Shown: in pieces, positions 34,078-41,871 of the stretch
Layout: each line of letters starts with the position of its first letter
Position numbering within the stretch: position 1 is the stretch's first letter
Source of the DNA: Micromonospora sp. H61
GTDB lineage: Bacteria; Actinomycetota; Actinomycetes; Mycobacteriales; Micromonosporaceae
Assembly (NCBI RefSeq): GCF_018070325.1
Contig: NZ_JAGPXY010000026.1
Span: 20,693 to 84,692, forward strand
Direction: 5' to 3'
DNA length: 64,000 nucleotides
The notes under the pieces: model-generated
The model's database searches: none
Told to the model about the DNA's origin: nothing
The model's input: only the letters and a program-made list of their open reading frames with translations
Program-made: the position numbers and the translations under genes

Positions 34078-34980
34078 TCACGCGATCACCTCGGCCGGGT
34101 TGGGCGCCGGCAGGAACCGGGCCGGCCGCTGCGGCTGGCTCATCGACCGCACCCAGGCCAGCAGGCCGATGAAGGCGGCGCCGAGGGCGGCCATCACCAG
34201 CTGACCCACCGGTGTGCCGTACGGCCTGATGTACTCGGTGTTGATCAGCCCGTAAGCCAGGGTTGCCAGCGTCATCCCGGTGAGGAAGCGGACCGCGAAC
34301 CGGGGCTGGGTGCGCTTGGCCTCGATCTCCCGACGGGTCGCCACCTCCGCGGACGCCGCGCCGGCGATCGAACCGAGCACGTCACCAAGCCGCTCACCCC
34401 GGTCCGACAGGTGCAGGATCAGCGCCGCGACCACCTGGTCGCAGACCGGGTCGGCGATCTCGTCGGCGAACGCCAGCAGCGCGGAGCGGGCCATCCAGCC
34501 GGCCTGGAGACGGGCGGCGAGCAGCCGTACCTCGTCCTCGACGCCGGGCGGCACGCTGCCGATCGTGCCGATGATCGACTGCTGGAGGCCCTGCCCGGTG
34601 CCGGAGACGTCCTTGAGTCGGCGGGTCCACTCGCCGACCGCCTCGATCCGGGCGATCGCCCGCTGCTCGGCCTTGCCCACTCCGAACAGCCACGGGGTGC
34701 CGGGCACCGCCACCGCCACCAGCAGGCCCACCACCGGCAACCCGGTCAGCAGGAACGCCAGCGCACCGCCGACCAGCGCGACGACCAGCAGGGCCTGGTA
34801 GCTCCGCTGCTCGGCCGGAGTACTGCCCGGCCCGCGCCACAGTCGGCTCAGCCCCGGCCCGCTGCCCGGCCGCGGCCCGGGGGGCCGACGGGTGCCGACC
34901 AGCGCGACCACGGCCAGCAGCAGCCCGGCCACACAGGCGGCGCCGGAGACCACGGCGATCAACTCCAGGCTGTCGAGCAT
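34078..34980 (-). CDS. tadB: Tad pilus inner-membrane protein TadB
   Basis: 300 aa from ATG 34978-34980 (MLDSLELIAVVSGAACVAGL). Type II secretion F domain: WTRRLKDVSGTGQGLQQSIIGTIGSVPPGVEDEVRLLAARLQAG, HLSDRGERLGDVLGSIAG, REIEAKRTQPRFAVRFLTGMTLATLAYG. It starts 4 bp after the tadA stop. It works with TadC and the TadA ATPase in pilus assembly. Confidence 0.88.
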   Translation of the reverse strand: MLDSLELIAVVSGAACVAGLLLAVVALVGTRRPPGPRPGSGPGLSRLWRGPGSTPAEQRSYQALLVVALVGGALAFLLTGLPVVGLLVAVAVPGTPWLFGVGKAEQRAIARIEAVGEWTRRLKDVSGTGQGLQQSIIGTIGSVPPGVEDEVRLLAARLQAGWMARSALLAFADEIADPVCDQVVAALILHLSDRGERLGDVLGSIAGAASAEVATRREIEAKRTQPRFAVRFLTGMTLATLAYGLINTEYIRPYGTPVGQLVMAALGAAFIGLLAWVRSMSQPQRPARFLPAPNPAEVIA

Positions 34981-34984
34981 CAGG

Positions 34985-36526
34985 TCACCGCCGGGCCAGT
35001 CGAGTCTGCCGAGGCCGCCGCCAGGCACCGGCACCGGCCTCGACCCACCGGGTCAGCAACCGTGCGTCGTAACCCACCCGCAGCAACTGGTCGCGGACCC
35101 GCTCCGGCAGGTGCCGGGGGACCGCACGACCGTCCGGGCCGGGCCCGAAGACAGTGGTGGTGGTGATCCGACCGGCTTCGCCGGCCCCGATCACCTCCTC
35201 CACCTGCGAGACGAACCGGTGCTTCCGCCCGCCGATCGCGGTCTCGTCCTCGATGGTGACGTAGACGATCAGGTCGAGCGCGTTGCCTGCCATCCGGCGG
35301 GCCTGGTCGACGGTCATCTCGCGGCCGTGCGCCAGGGCAAGCTCGACGATCCGTTCACCCACACCGGCGGCGGTACGGGCGTGGATGGTGCACATCGACC
35401 CGCGGCTGGTGGTCATCGCCTGGAGCATCGGCACGATCTCCCGGGACCGCACCTCGCCCACGATGATCCGCAGGACGCCCATCCGCAGCGACAGCGGGAT
35501 AAGGTCGGCGATGGTCACCTCACCGGCTGGACGCCCGTCGAACCCGCGCTCGCCGTGGCCCTCCCGGGCCTCGAAGCTCATCACCGCCCGGTGCCGCTCC
35601 CGGCGGCGGGCCGGGAGCAGCTCCCGACTCTCCTCCAGCAGCACGTACGGCTCATCCTGCGGGATCTCGTTCATCAGTGCCCGGATGACAGTGGTCTTTC
35701 CAGCACCGGCCAACCCGGCGACCATGATGTTCAGACCGGCGCGCATCGCCGCGCGGAGGAAGTCGCGCAGCAGCGGGTCGATCATCTCGTCCAGGTCACC
35801 TCGGGCACCCGCGAGGTCGTCGAGGCTCACGTCCAGGGTGTTGTGCTTGCGGATCACCGCGTACGGGCGGTGGCTGACCAGGAACACAGCGGCCAGCCGG
35901 CTGCCGTCGGGCAGTTGCAGGTCGAGGGTGGGCTTCACTGTGGAGAGGGACCGCTCGGTCGCGCCCGCCCGGCGGGCCGCCGCCTGGAGGATCTCCACCA
36001 GCTCGGCGTCGCTGTCGGCGATCGGCTCGGCCCAGTCCACCCCACCGCCGTGCCGGGTGATGCGTACCTGGTCGCAGCCGAGGATGTGCACCTCCTCGAT
36101 GGTGTCGTCGACCAGCAGCGTCTGTAGCCGGCCGAGCCCGACCAGCTCGGCGGTCACCTGGTCGAGCAGCAGGCGTTCATCGCCGGCGGCCATCGGCGTG
36201 CCGGCCCGGCGCACCGAGTCCGCGTACGCGGAGACCACAGTGACGGCGAGTCGGGCCCGCTCGGTGTCCTCCTCGTCGACTGTGAACTCCCGGCCGCGCT
36301 GCCAGAGGGTGAGTCGTTCGGTGAGTTCCCGGCGCAACTCCCGGACCACCTGGAAGTCCATCCGGGCCCGGGGCGGCGCCTCCGGTGGCGGGCTGGCCGC
36401 GGGCGTCGACTGCGGCTGCGGCCCGGACTGGTGGTGCCGACCGTTCGGCACGGCCAGGGGCGGCGCGGTGGAGGTCACGCCCGGTGGCTGCTGGCGCGGG
36501 TCGGTGGAGACCGGCTCAAACCGCAT
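34985..36526 (-). CDS. tadA: Tad pilus assembly ATPase TadA/CpaF
   Basis: 513 aa. A disordered Pro-rich N-terminus, then the secretion ATPase: Walker A GLAGAGKTTVIRALMNEI, Asp box EDE-like VLLEESRELLP, Walker B region LRMGVLRIIVGEVRSREIVPMLQAM, and the His-box segment TSRGSMCTIHARTAAG. It powers pilus polymerisation from the cytoplasm. Its start overlaps the cpaE gene by 11 bp. Confidence 0.93.
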   Translation of the reverse strand: MRFEPVSTDPRQQPPGVTSTAPPLAVPNGRHHQSGPQPQSTPAASPPPEAPPRARMDFQVVRELRRELTERLTLWQRGREFTVDEEDTERARLAVTVVSAYADSVRRAGTPMAAGDERLLLDQVTAELVGLGRLQTLLVDDTIEEVHILGCDQVRITRHGGGVDWAEPIADSDAELVEILQAAARRAGATERSLSTVKPTLDLQLPDGSRLAAVFLVSHRPYAVIRKHNTLDVSLDDLAGARGDLDEMIDPLLRDFLRAAMRAGLNIMVAGLAGAGKTTVIRALMNEIPQDEPYVLLEESRELLPARRRERHRAVMSFEAREGHGERGFDGRPAGEVTIADLIPLSLRMGVLRIIVGEVRSREIVPMLQAMTTSRGSMCTIHARTAAGVGERIVELALAHGREMTVDQARRMAGNALDLIVYVTIEDETAIGGRKHRFVSQVEEVIGAGEAGRITTTTVFGPGPDGRAVPRHLPERVRDQLLRVGYDARLLTRWVEAGAGAWRRPRQTRLARR

Positions 36527-37316
36527 CCGGCACCCCCTGCTGCACGGGCCACGCCAACCGGGCCCGCCGCCGCTCCAGCAGCGCCCCGACCGGCACCTCC
36601 AGCGCGGCCGCCGCGCGCATCAGCGGCCGACCGGCCCGCACTGTCCCGCCCAGGGCAAGTACCCCGGCGGTACGCGGATCGTGCGGCAGCCGCGCGATGA
36701 CCGGCAGTTTCAGGGCCCGGCTGATCTCGGACCGCCCGTGCCCGTCGCCGACCAGCAACAGCCGCAGGGTGCCCGGGGGCACCCGGTGCTCGGCGAAGTC
36801 CCGTTCGATCGTGGTGACCACCGCGCGGGTGCCGGAGAGGTCCGGCAGGTTCGCCCGGGTCACCAACAGCACCACCGAGGCGGCCCGCAGCACCGGCCAC
36901 GGAGGCCCGGTCACGTGCAGCCGACCGCAGTCGACCAGGACGTCGTAGCCGGGGGTGCCGCGGTCGAGGGCGTCGAAGTAGTCGGCGAAGCGCTGCCAGA
37001 GCGGGGTGACGCTGCCGCTCTGGGCCGGGTCGACGAGGCCGGGCAGCAGCAGCCGTTCCCGGCGGGGTGCGTCCAGGTCGACCAACTGGGACCAGAACGC
37101 GGTCTCCAGGTTGCCGTCGCGCAACTCGCCGACGGCCAGCTCTCCGATGCCGCGCGGGCCGTCCAGTTGGCCGCCGAGGTATCCGGCGAGGATCGAGCCG
37201 CCGGCCGGGTCACATTCGGCGACCACCAGCCGCCGGTGCCAGGCAAGAGCGCAGGCCAGCGCCGAGGTGGTGACGCCGGGCGAACCCTTCGCGGAGACCA
37301 GCGCGATGATCGCCAT
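36516..37316 (-). CDS. cpaE: CpaE/TadZ-like ParA-family ATPase
   Basis: 266 aa. Deviant Walker A motif at the N-terminus (LVSAKGSPGVTTSALACALAW), where Thr-Thr replaces the usual Lys-Thr/Ser, then LVVAECDPAGGSILAGYLGG, YDVLVDCGRL and VLLVTRANLPDLSGTRAVV. The family marks the pilus assembly pole. It lacks the N-terminal receiver-like domain of Caulobacter CpaE. It is 2 bp after the cpaB stop. Confidence 0.85.
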   Translation of the reverse strand: MAIIALVSAKGSPGVTTSALACALAWHRRLVVAECDPAGGSILAGYLGGQLDGPRGIGELAVGELRDGNLETAFWSQLVDLDAPRRERLLLPGLVDPAQSGSVTPLWQRFADYFDALDRGTPGYDVLVDCGRLHVTGPPWPVLRAASVVLLVTRANLPDLSGTRAVVTTIERDFAEHRVPPGTLRLLLVGDGHGRSEISRALKLPVIARLPHDPRTAGVLALGGTVRAGRPLMRAAAALEVPVGALLERRRARLAWPVQQGVPDAV

Positions 37317-37318
37317 GC

Positions 37319-37978
37319 TCAGGCCGCTTCGGTCAGCACGACGGCGAGCCGTTCCTGTGCGGCGAGCGCCACCACAGCGGGCACGTCACGGATGAGCAGC
37401 GCCAGGTACAGGACCTTGTCGTCGGTGGCCGGGCTGACCATGTCGATGACTGTGGCCGCGAACCGGGTGCCGGCGGCGGCCGTGTCTCCGTCGGCGTTGT
37501 TGTCCGGGGTGCTGACCAGCAGCACCTTGTCGCCCGGGTGCAGTTCGCGGGCCGGCACCTGGGCGGTCTTCAGACCGAGCGCGATCTGCTGCTGGCCGGG
37601 GCCGAGCAGCGGGTCGTCGGTGACCTGTCCCAGGGTGAGCAGCGTGCCCGGAAGCAGCGCGACCGCAGCCCGTTTGCCGACCACCTCGTCGAGCCGTGCG
37701 GCGGGCACCGGGCGCAACCCCTGGCCGCCGGCGACCTGCACGGTGACCAGGTCGGCTGCGCTGATCTCCCGGCCCACCTCCACCGGTCGTGCCACCGCCA
37801 GATAGCTGCCGGTGGCCCGTACCGAGGTGACAGCGAAGGCCGCGCCCAGCCCGCCCAGCGCGATCAGGAGGACGGCGAGACCGAGCAGCCCGGGACGGAC
37901 CCGGCGCTGGCGGACCACCGTGGGCGGGTTGACGGGTGCGTCCACCGGTGGGGTCCCGTTGCGCGTCGCGAGGCTCAT
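37319..37978 (-). CDS. cpaB: CpaB/RcpC-like SAF-domain protein
   Basis: 219 aa. One N-terminal membrane helix (LLGLAVLLIALGGLGAAFAVTSV), then a SAF domain (SYLAVARPVEVGREISAADLVTVQVAG...RLDEVVGKRAAVALLPGTLLT), followed by a beta region. In Gram-negatives CpaB supports the secretin; in actinobacteria it is a membrane-anchored external part of the Tad machine. It overlaps the upstream gene by 4 bp. Confidence 0.85.
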   Translation of the reverse strand: MSLATRNGTPPVDAPVNPPTVVRQRRVRPGLLGLAVLLIALGGLGAAFAVTSVRATGSYLAVARPVEVGREISAADLVTVQVAGGQGLRPVPAARLDEVVGKRAAVALLPGTLLTLGQVTDDPLLGPGQQQIALGLKTAQVPARELHPGDKVLLVSTPDNNADGDTAAAGTRFAATVIDMVSPATDDKVLYLALLIRDVPAVVALAAQERLAVVLTEAA

Positions 37979-38904
37979 CTGGTGACCACCTGGAGTTCGT
38001 TGATCTGGATCGGAATGGTGCCGCTGTTACGGGTCACCAGGATTTCTCCGCTCTCGCCACCGCCGCGCCAGGTCACCGTCCAATGGGTGGTGGCGGTCAC
38101 GTCGTAGGTGTCGGCCTCCGAGTAGCCCTCGTCGTAGCCGCAGTCGGGGGACGTGAGGCCGGCGCGACTGCCCTTCGGGTCGTACGGGGTGCCGGGACCG
38201 TCGCAGGTGACGTACTCGTCGTTGCCCATGTCCCAGACGATCCGGTCGACCTTCGCCTCGATGGAGACGGTCACGCCCCGGTCTGACGCGGACGCGGTCA
38301 GCGGGCCGAAGTAGCTGGGGGCCGGGGTCGCCCACATCCACACCGGCAGACCGACCAGGCCCGGACCGATGTCCTTGCGGGGGGCGACCTTCAGCCGCGC
38401 TGGCAGCAGACTGATCGATGCCAGGGCGCGGCGGGCCAACTCCTCCGGGTTGGGCGGCGCGCCGAAGCCGGCCGGCGGGTCGTCCAGCAGCACAACGGTC
38501 TGGTTGCCCACGTCGGCGCCACCGTTGCACGTCTTGACGTACCACTGCTGACCCTCGGGTGCCTCGCCCTGCGGCTCGGCCAACTTGTAGTAGCAGCCGT
38601 CGCTACTGCTGAACCAGCCCAACACCTCGTCGTAGCAGGGGACGGTTCGCCCGTTCCACCGACAGGTGCCGCTGCCACCCCCGCCGCCACCGTCGTCCCC
38701 GCCGTCGTCCCCGCCGCCGCCGGGATCGCCCGGGTTGCCGGGTTCGTCGTCCCAGACGCTGCAGTCGGGCTGGGCGGGCGGGCAGCCGGCTCCCGGGTCG
38801 GCCCGTCGAGCGGCGGCGGCCGGCAGGGTCGCGCCGACCACCAGCAGGAGCGTGAGGCCGATTCCGGCGATCGCCCGTCGGGTTGTCGCGGCCCGGGTCA
38901 GCAC
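37975..38904 (-). CDS. Secreted Tad-locus protein with Gly/Asp-rich segment
   Basis: 309 aa. Signal peptide (GIGLTLLLVVGATLPAAAA), a low-complexity GGGGDDGGDDGGGGGG stretch near residues 60-78, then a Cys-containing domain (CRWNGRTVPCYDEVLGWFSSSDGCYYKLAEP), LPARLKVAPRKDIGPGLVGLPVWMWATPAP, and C-terminal WTVTWRGGGESGEILVTR. Such proteins are common at the head of actinobacterial Tad operons; the function is unknown. Confidence 0.75.
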   Translation of the reverse strand: MLTRAATTRRAIAGIGLTLLLVVGATLPAAAARRADPGAGCPPAQPDCSVWDDEPGNPGDPGGGGDDGGDDGGGGGGSGTCRWNGRTVPCYDEVLGWFSSSDGCYYKLAEPQGEAPEGQQWYVKTCNGGADVGNQTVVLLDDPPAGFGAPPNPEELARRALASISLLPARLKVAPRKDIGPGLVGLPVWMWATPAPSYFGPLTASASDRGVTVSIEAKVDRIVWDMGNDEYVTCDGPGTPYDPKGSRAGLTSPDCGYDEGYSEADTYDVTATTHWTVTWRGGGESGEILVTRNSGTIPIQINELQVVTR

Positions 38905-39464
38905 GGCTGGTCCCGGTGCGTCGTACCGGAGTTGATCAGCCAGCGGCCGTCGGGGTAGCGGGTCGCGGTGGCGGTGGAGAGGTGTCTGCCGCCGCCACTG
39001 CCCGGGACGGGGCGTTTGTTCTTGGCGTAGACCAGCCGGTAACCGGTCGTGTCCAGGCAGTCCTGGATCTCGACGGTGGCCGGCTTCGTGTCCAGGCTGA
39101 CGGCGGTCACGGTCGGGTCGGACTTCAACGTCCCGGTACGCATGGCGCCGTGCTCCTTTGCGTCGCGAATGGACAATTGGACCCGAGTGAGAAGTGGGTC
39201 AGCGAGGAATCGGGACAGTTCCGGCGCGCGCGGATCGCTGCGCAGGCCCGCCGTACGTGAGGCCGCGAGATACCCGGAGTACGCGTCAAGTGCCGCCTTC
39301 TCGGCAGCGCGCCGTTCGACGTCGGGATCGATCCGGGGTCCGTCGTCGCGGGCTGCCGCCGGCCGTTCGACCGTTTCCCGTCCACTGGCGCAGGCGGTGA
39401 CCGGCATTACCGCCACGACCGCCAGCAGGCAGATTGCCGCTCGTCTGAGCTGCCGTCCGCGCAC
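38898..39464 (-). CDS. Lipoprotein, first gene of the Tad operon
   Basis: 188 aa from a GTG at 39462-39464, chosen because GAGGAGG lies 7 bp upstream; an ATG at 39506 would put the start inside a palindrome. Lipobox VMPVTACAS. The mature part (YSGYLAASRTAGLRSDPRAPELSRFLADPLLTRVQLSIRDAK...) resembles NTF2-like secreted proteins. It overlaps the next gene by 7 bp, so it belongs to the Tad operon. Confidence 0.78.
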   Translation of the reverse strand: MRGRQLRRAAICLLAVVAVMPVTACASGRETVERPAAARDDGPRIDPDVERRAAEKAALDAYSGYLAASRTAGLRSDPRAPELSRFLADPLLTRVQLSIRDAKEHGAMRTGTLKSDPTVTAVSLDTKPATVEIQDCLDTTGYRLVYAKNKRPVPGSGGGRHLSTATATRYPDGRWLINSGTTHRDQPC

Positions 39465-40052
39465 CGTCGAGCCTCCTCGTGGTCGCCCGGGGCGGTGACG
39501 GTTCACCGCCGTCGGGCATGCGGAAGCGCGCCCGGATCAGCACATCCGGAGCCGTTCATTGCGCTTCCGCATTCACCGTTACGGATCTTTTACAATTCGG
39601 GGTCCTGTGTCGTCCGATGGTGAAGGTGAGGCTTGCGTCACACCCAAGGGGCGAGCATAGGCTGACGCTCGCCGATGCAACAGAGGCAATTCAAGCGAAC
39701 ACTCAGCGTGATGACAGGTGGTGGTGATGGGTGTCCGCACCGCATCCCGAGCAATGGTGGAGCGAAAGGTCGTTATTGATGGGGCGTCACCGGCTCGGAT
39801 GGCCTCACCGAAGTCTCGTCACCGGTCGCGGGAGTGGGACATCGCGGCCTCATCCCGGCATTCGAACGCCGTTGTCGGCCGACCGGCGGCCTCCTCGTTC
39901 GACGGGGTGCCCGACTCGGAGGCGGCCAAAGGCATCCTCGCGGGCATGGGTCGGCAGGTCGCTTTCTGCGCCATCCGCTACACCAGAGCGAATGCTCAGT
40001 CACGATCCGTGTTCGCTATGACGGGGGTGCATCCAGCCGAAACGGAGGCGAC
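39465..40052. promoter_or_regulatory. Divergent control region between Tad operon and prepilin peptidase
   Basis: A 588-bp region without a convincing gene. GGCGGTGA-CGGT-TCACCGCC (39491-39510) is a palindrome 27 bp upstream of the Tad operon start. TGCGGAAGCGC (39519-39529) and GCGCTTCCGCA (39561-39571) form a second inverted repeat with 31-bp spacing. Overlapping frames at 39718-40062 have no coding character. Confidence 0.5.
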
Positions 40053-40937
40053 ATGGCACTGACCGGCCCCCCGGCGGCCGTCCCGGGTCGGGAAGACCCA
40101 CCCGATCGGAGCCCGGCACTCCCGCCGTCCGGCGGTATGACGGAACCCACCCGACGGGCAGCGCCCGCCCAGCGGGGCGAACGACCATCGGGGCTCGTCT
40201 CGGCGCTGGCGCGTACCCGGGTCTCGACGGTGTTCGCGATCCTCGCGATCGGTCCGCTGATGCGGTTGGCCGCGCTGCGCTACGCCGTACCCCCGGGTCT
40301 GCCCAGCCGGACCGGCTGCGACGCCTGCGGCGCGCCGGTCGGCCTGACCCACCCCTGGCCGGCGCTGGGCCCGGCGGCCCGGTGCGGTCAGTGCCGCGCC
40401 CGGGTCGGCCCACCGCCGGCCACCGTCGAGTTGGCCGTGCTCGCGGCGGCGGTGCTGCTGGCGCTCGCCGGTCCACCGGGCGGGGCGCTGCCGGCGCTGA
40501 TCTGGTGGCTCGGCTGGACCATCCCGGCGATCCTCGTCGACCTGGCCGTGCACCGGTTGCCGGACCGGCTCACACTGCCGGCGGCGGCCGGGACCTGGCT
40601 GCTGCTCGGCGTGGCCGCGCTCGACGCCGACCCGGGGCACTGGCTGCGGGCCGTCATCGGCGGCGCCGGGCTGGCGCTCTTCTTCGCCAGCACCGCCGTG
40701 CTGCTCGGCCGCCGCGGCTTCGGGCTGGGCGACGCCAAGCTGGCGCTCAGCGTCGGCGCGCTGCTCGGCTGGTACGGCTGGCCGGTGCTGCTGTTCGGGC
40801 TGGTGCTCACCTTCGGGCTCTCCGCCGTGGTGAGTCTGGGCCTGCTGGCCGCCCGCCGCGCCACCTGGAGCACCCACCTGCCCTTCGGCCCGTTCCTGCT
40901 GCTCGGCACCACGGCGGCGCTCGTACTGGCGACCTGA
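40053..40937 (+). CDS. Prepilin peptidase (TadV/CpaA type)
   Basis: 294 aa, ATG 40053 behind GGAGGCGAC. A 55-residue polar N-terminus, then a membrane protein. It keeps the four-cysteine metal site of long prepilin peptidases (CDACGAP and CGQCRA) and both catalytic aspartates: VDLAVHRLPDRLT and GLGDAKLALS. It should cut the pilin and TadE-like proteins encoded leftward from 33 kb. The N-methyltransferase side domain is short. Divergent from the Tad operon. Confidence 0.88.
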   Translation: MALTGPPAAVPGREDPPDRSPALPPSGGMTEPTRRAAPAQRGERPSGLVSALARTRVSTVFAILAIGPLMRLAALRYAVPPGLPSRTGCDACGAPVGLTHPWPALGPAARCGQCRARVGPPPATVELAVLAAAVLLALAGPPGGALPALIWWLGWTIPAILVDLAVHRLPDRLTLPAAAGTWLLLGVAALDADPGHWLRAVIGGAGLALFFASTAVLLGRRGFGLGDAKLALSVGALLGWYGWPVLLFGLVLTFGLSAVVSLGLLAARRATWSTHLPFGPFLLLGTTAALVLAT

Positions 40938-40960
40938 CCCCGCCCCCGCCCCCGCCCCCG

Positions 40961-41029
40961 CGATCTTGCACTTCCTGTCCCGGCATAAGGGGCGTCCCGC
41001 TCATATCGACAACCGAAAGTGCAAGATCG
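40961..41029. repeat. Intergenic palindromic element, GATCTTGCA type, copy 2
   Basis: Arms CGATCTTGCACTT (40961-40973) and AAGTGCAAGATCG (41017-41029) are perfect complements around a 43-bp centre. It lies between two convergent genes and shares its core with the element at 28765-28840. Confidence 0.75.
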
Positions 41030-41071
41030 GCGTGGCGAGGGGGCGCGCTCTCACTCCAGGTCGCGCTGCCG

Positions 41072-41701
41072 CTAGGGGCGGGAGCGGCTGGCCAGTTTGG
41101 GGACCGGGCTGTCGGGACGGTTGGCGCGGCGGCGGAGCACCTCGCTGGTCGGGCGGGCCAGCAACGGGGTGAGCACCACGGCGACCAGGGCGCCGAACAG
41201 CACACCCGCGATCACGTCGTGCGGGTAGTGCACACCCACGAAGACCCGGGAGAACGCGCCGAGCGCGGCCAGGGGTAGCGCGACCAGGCCGAGTCGGCGG
41301 GAGAGCAGCAACGTGGTGACCGCCAGCGCACCGGCGATGGTGGCGTGGTTGCTGGGGAACGACCAGTCGCCCGGGGGCGGGCAGGCACCCGCGATGATCT
41401 CCCGACCGATGGTCCGGCAGGGCCGATCCTGGTCCACCACGGTCTTGAGGAACTCGCTGCCCACGTACGCCAGGAGGGCCGGCACCGGCGCGATCAGGGC
41501 GAGTGCCCGGTCGTGCGGGCCGCCGGACCGGCGGCTCAGCGCGGCCATCACCAGCAGCGCGCCGAGTAGCAGGATCACCCCCTCGGTGGCGTGTCCGACG
41601 AACCACTGCACCGGCTCTGGGCTGCCGGCGGCGGCGTCGACGACGTCGCTGTACCACTCGGCGCTGATCTCCGGAACGTCCATGCTGCCGTTGTCGAGCA
41701 T
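41072..41701 (-). CDS. PAP2-family membrane phosphatase
   Basis: 209 aa. All three phosphatase motifs are present: KTVVDQDRPC, PSNHA and SRVFVGVHYPHDV (catalytic His). Five to six membrane segments. It probably dephosphorylates lipid phosphates such as undecaprenyl pyrophosphate on the outer face of the membrane. Divergent from the GH65 gene by 170 bp. Confidence 0.88.
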   Translation of the reverse strand: MLDNGSMDVPEISAEWYSDVVDAAAGSPEPVQWFVGHATEGVILLLGALLVMAALSRRSGGPHDRALALIAPVPALLAYVGSEFLKTVVDQDRPCRTIGREIIAGACPPPGDWSFPSNHATIAGALAVTTLLLSRRLGLVALPLAALGAFSRVFVGVHYPHDVIAGVLFGALVAVVLTPLLARPTSEVLRRRANRPDSPVPKLASRSRP

Positions 41702-41871
41702 GCATCACCTCACTTCACGTTCATACCCTGTTCACCTTGGGGACACCCTAGGAACGCACCAGAGGGCATCGCTGCTGTCGAAGGTCGGACGGCCCACCCG
41801 ACCTTCGTCCAGGAATCGCACAGCCGGCTCTGGTTGGCTGTCGCAGGACGTCGACATCGACAGGAGGCCTC

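Noticed and set aside
39718..40062. Possible small genes upstream of the prepilin peptidase
   Set aside because: Two overlapping frames, neither with a domain, signal peptide or normal codon bias; the second overlaps the peptidase start.
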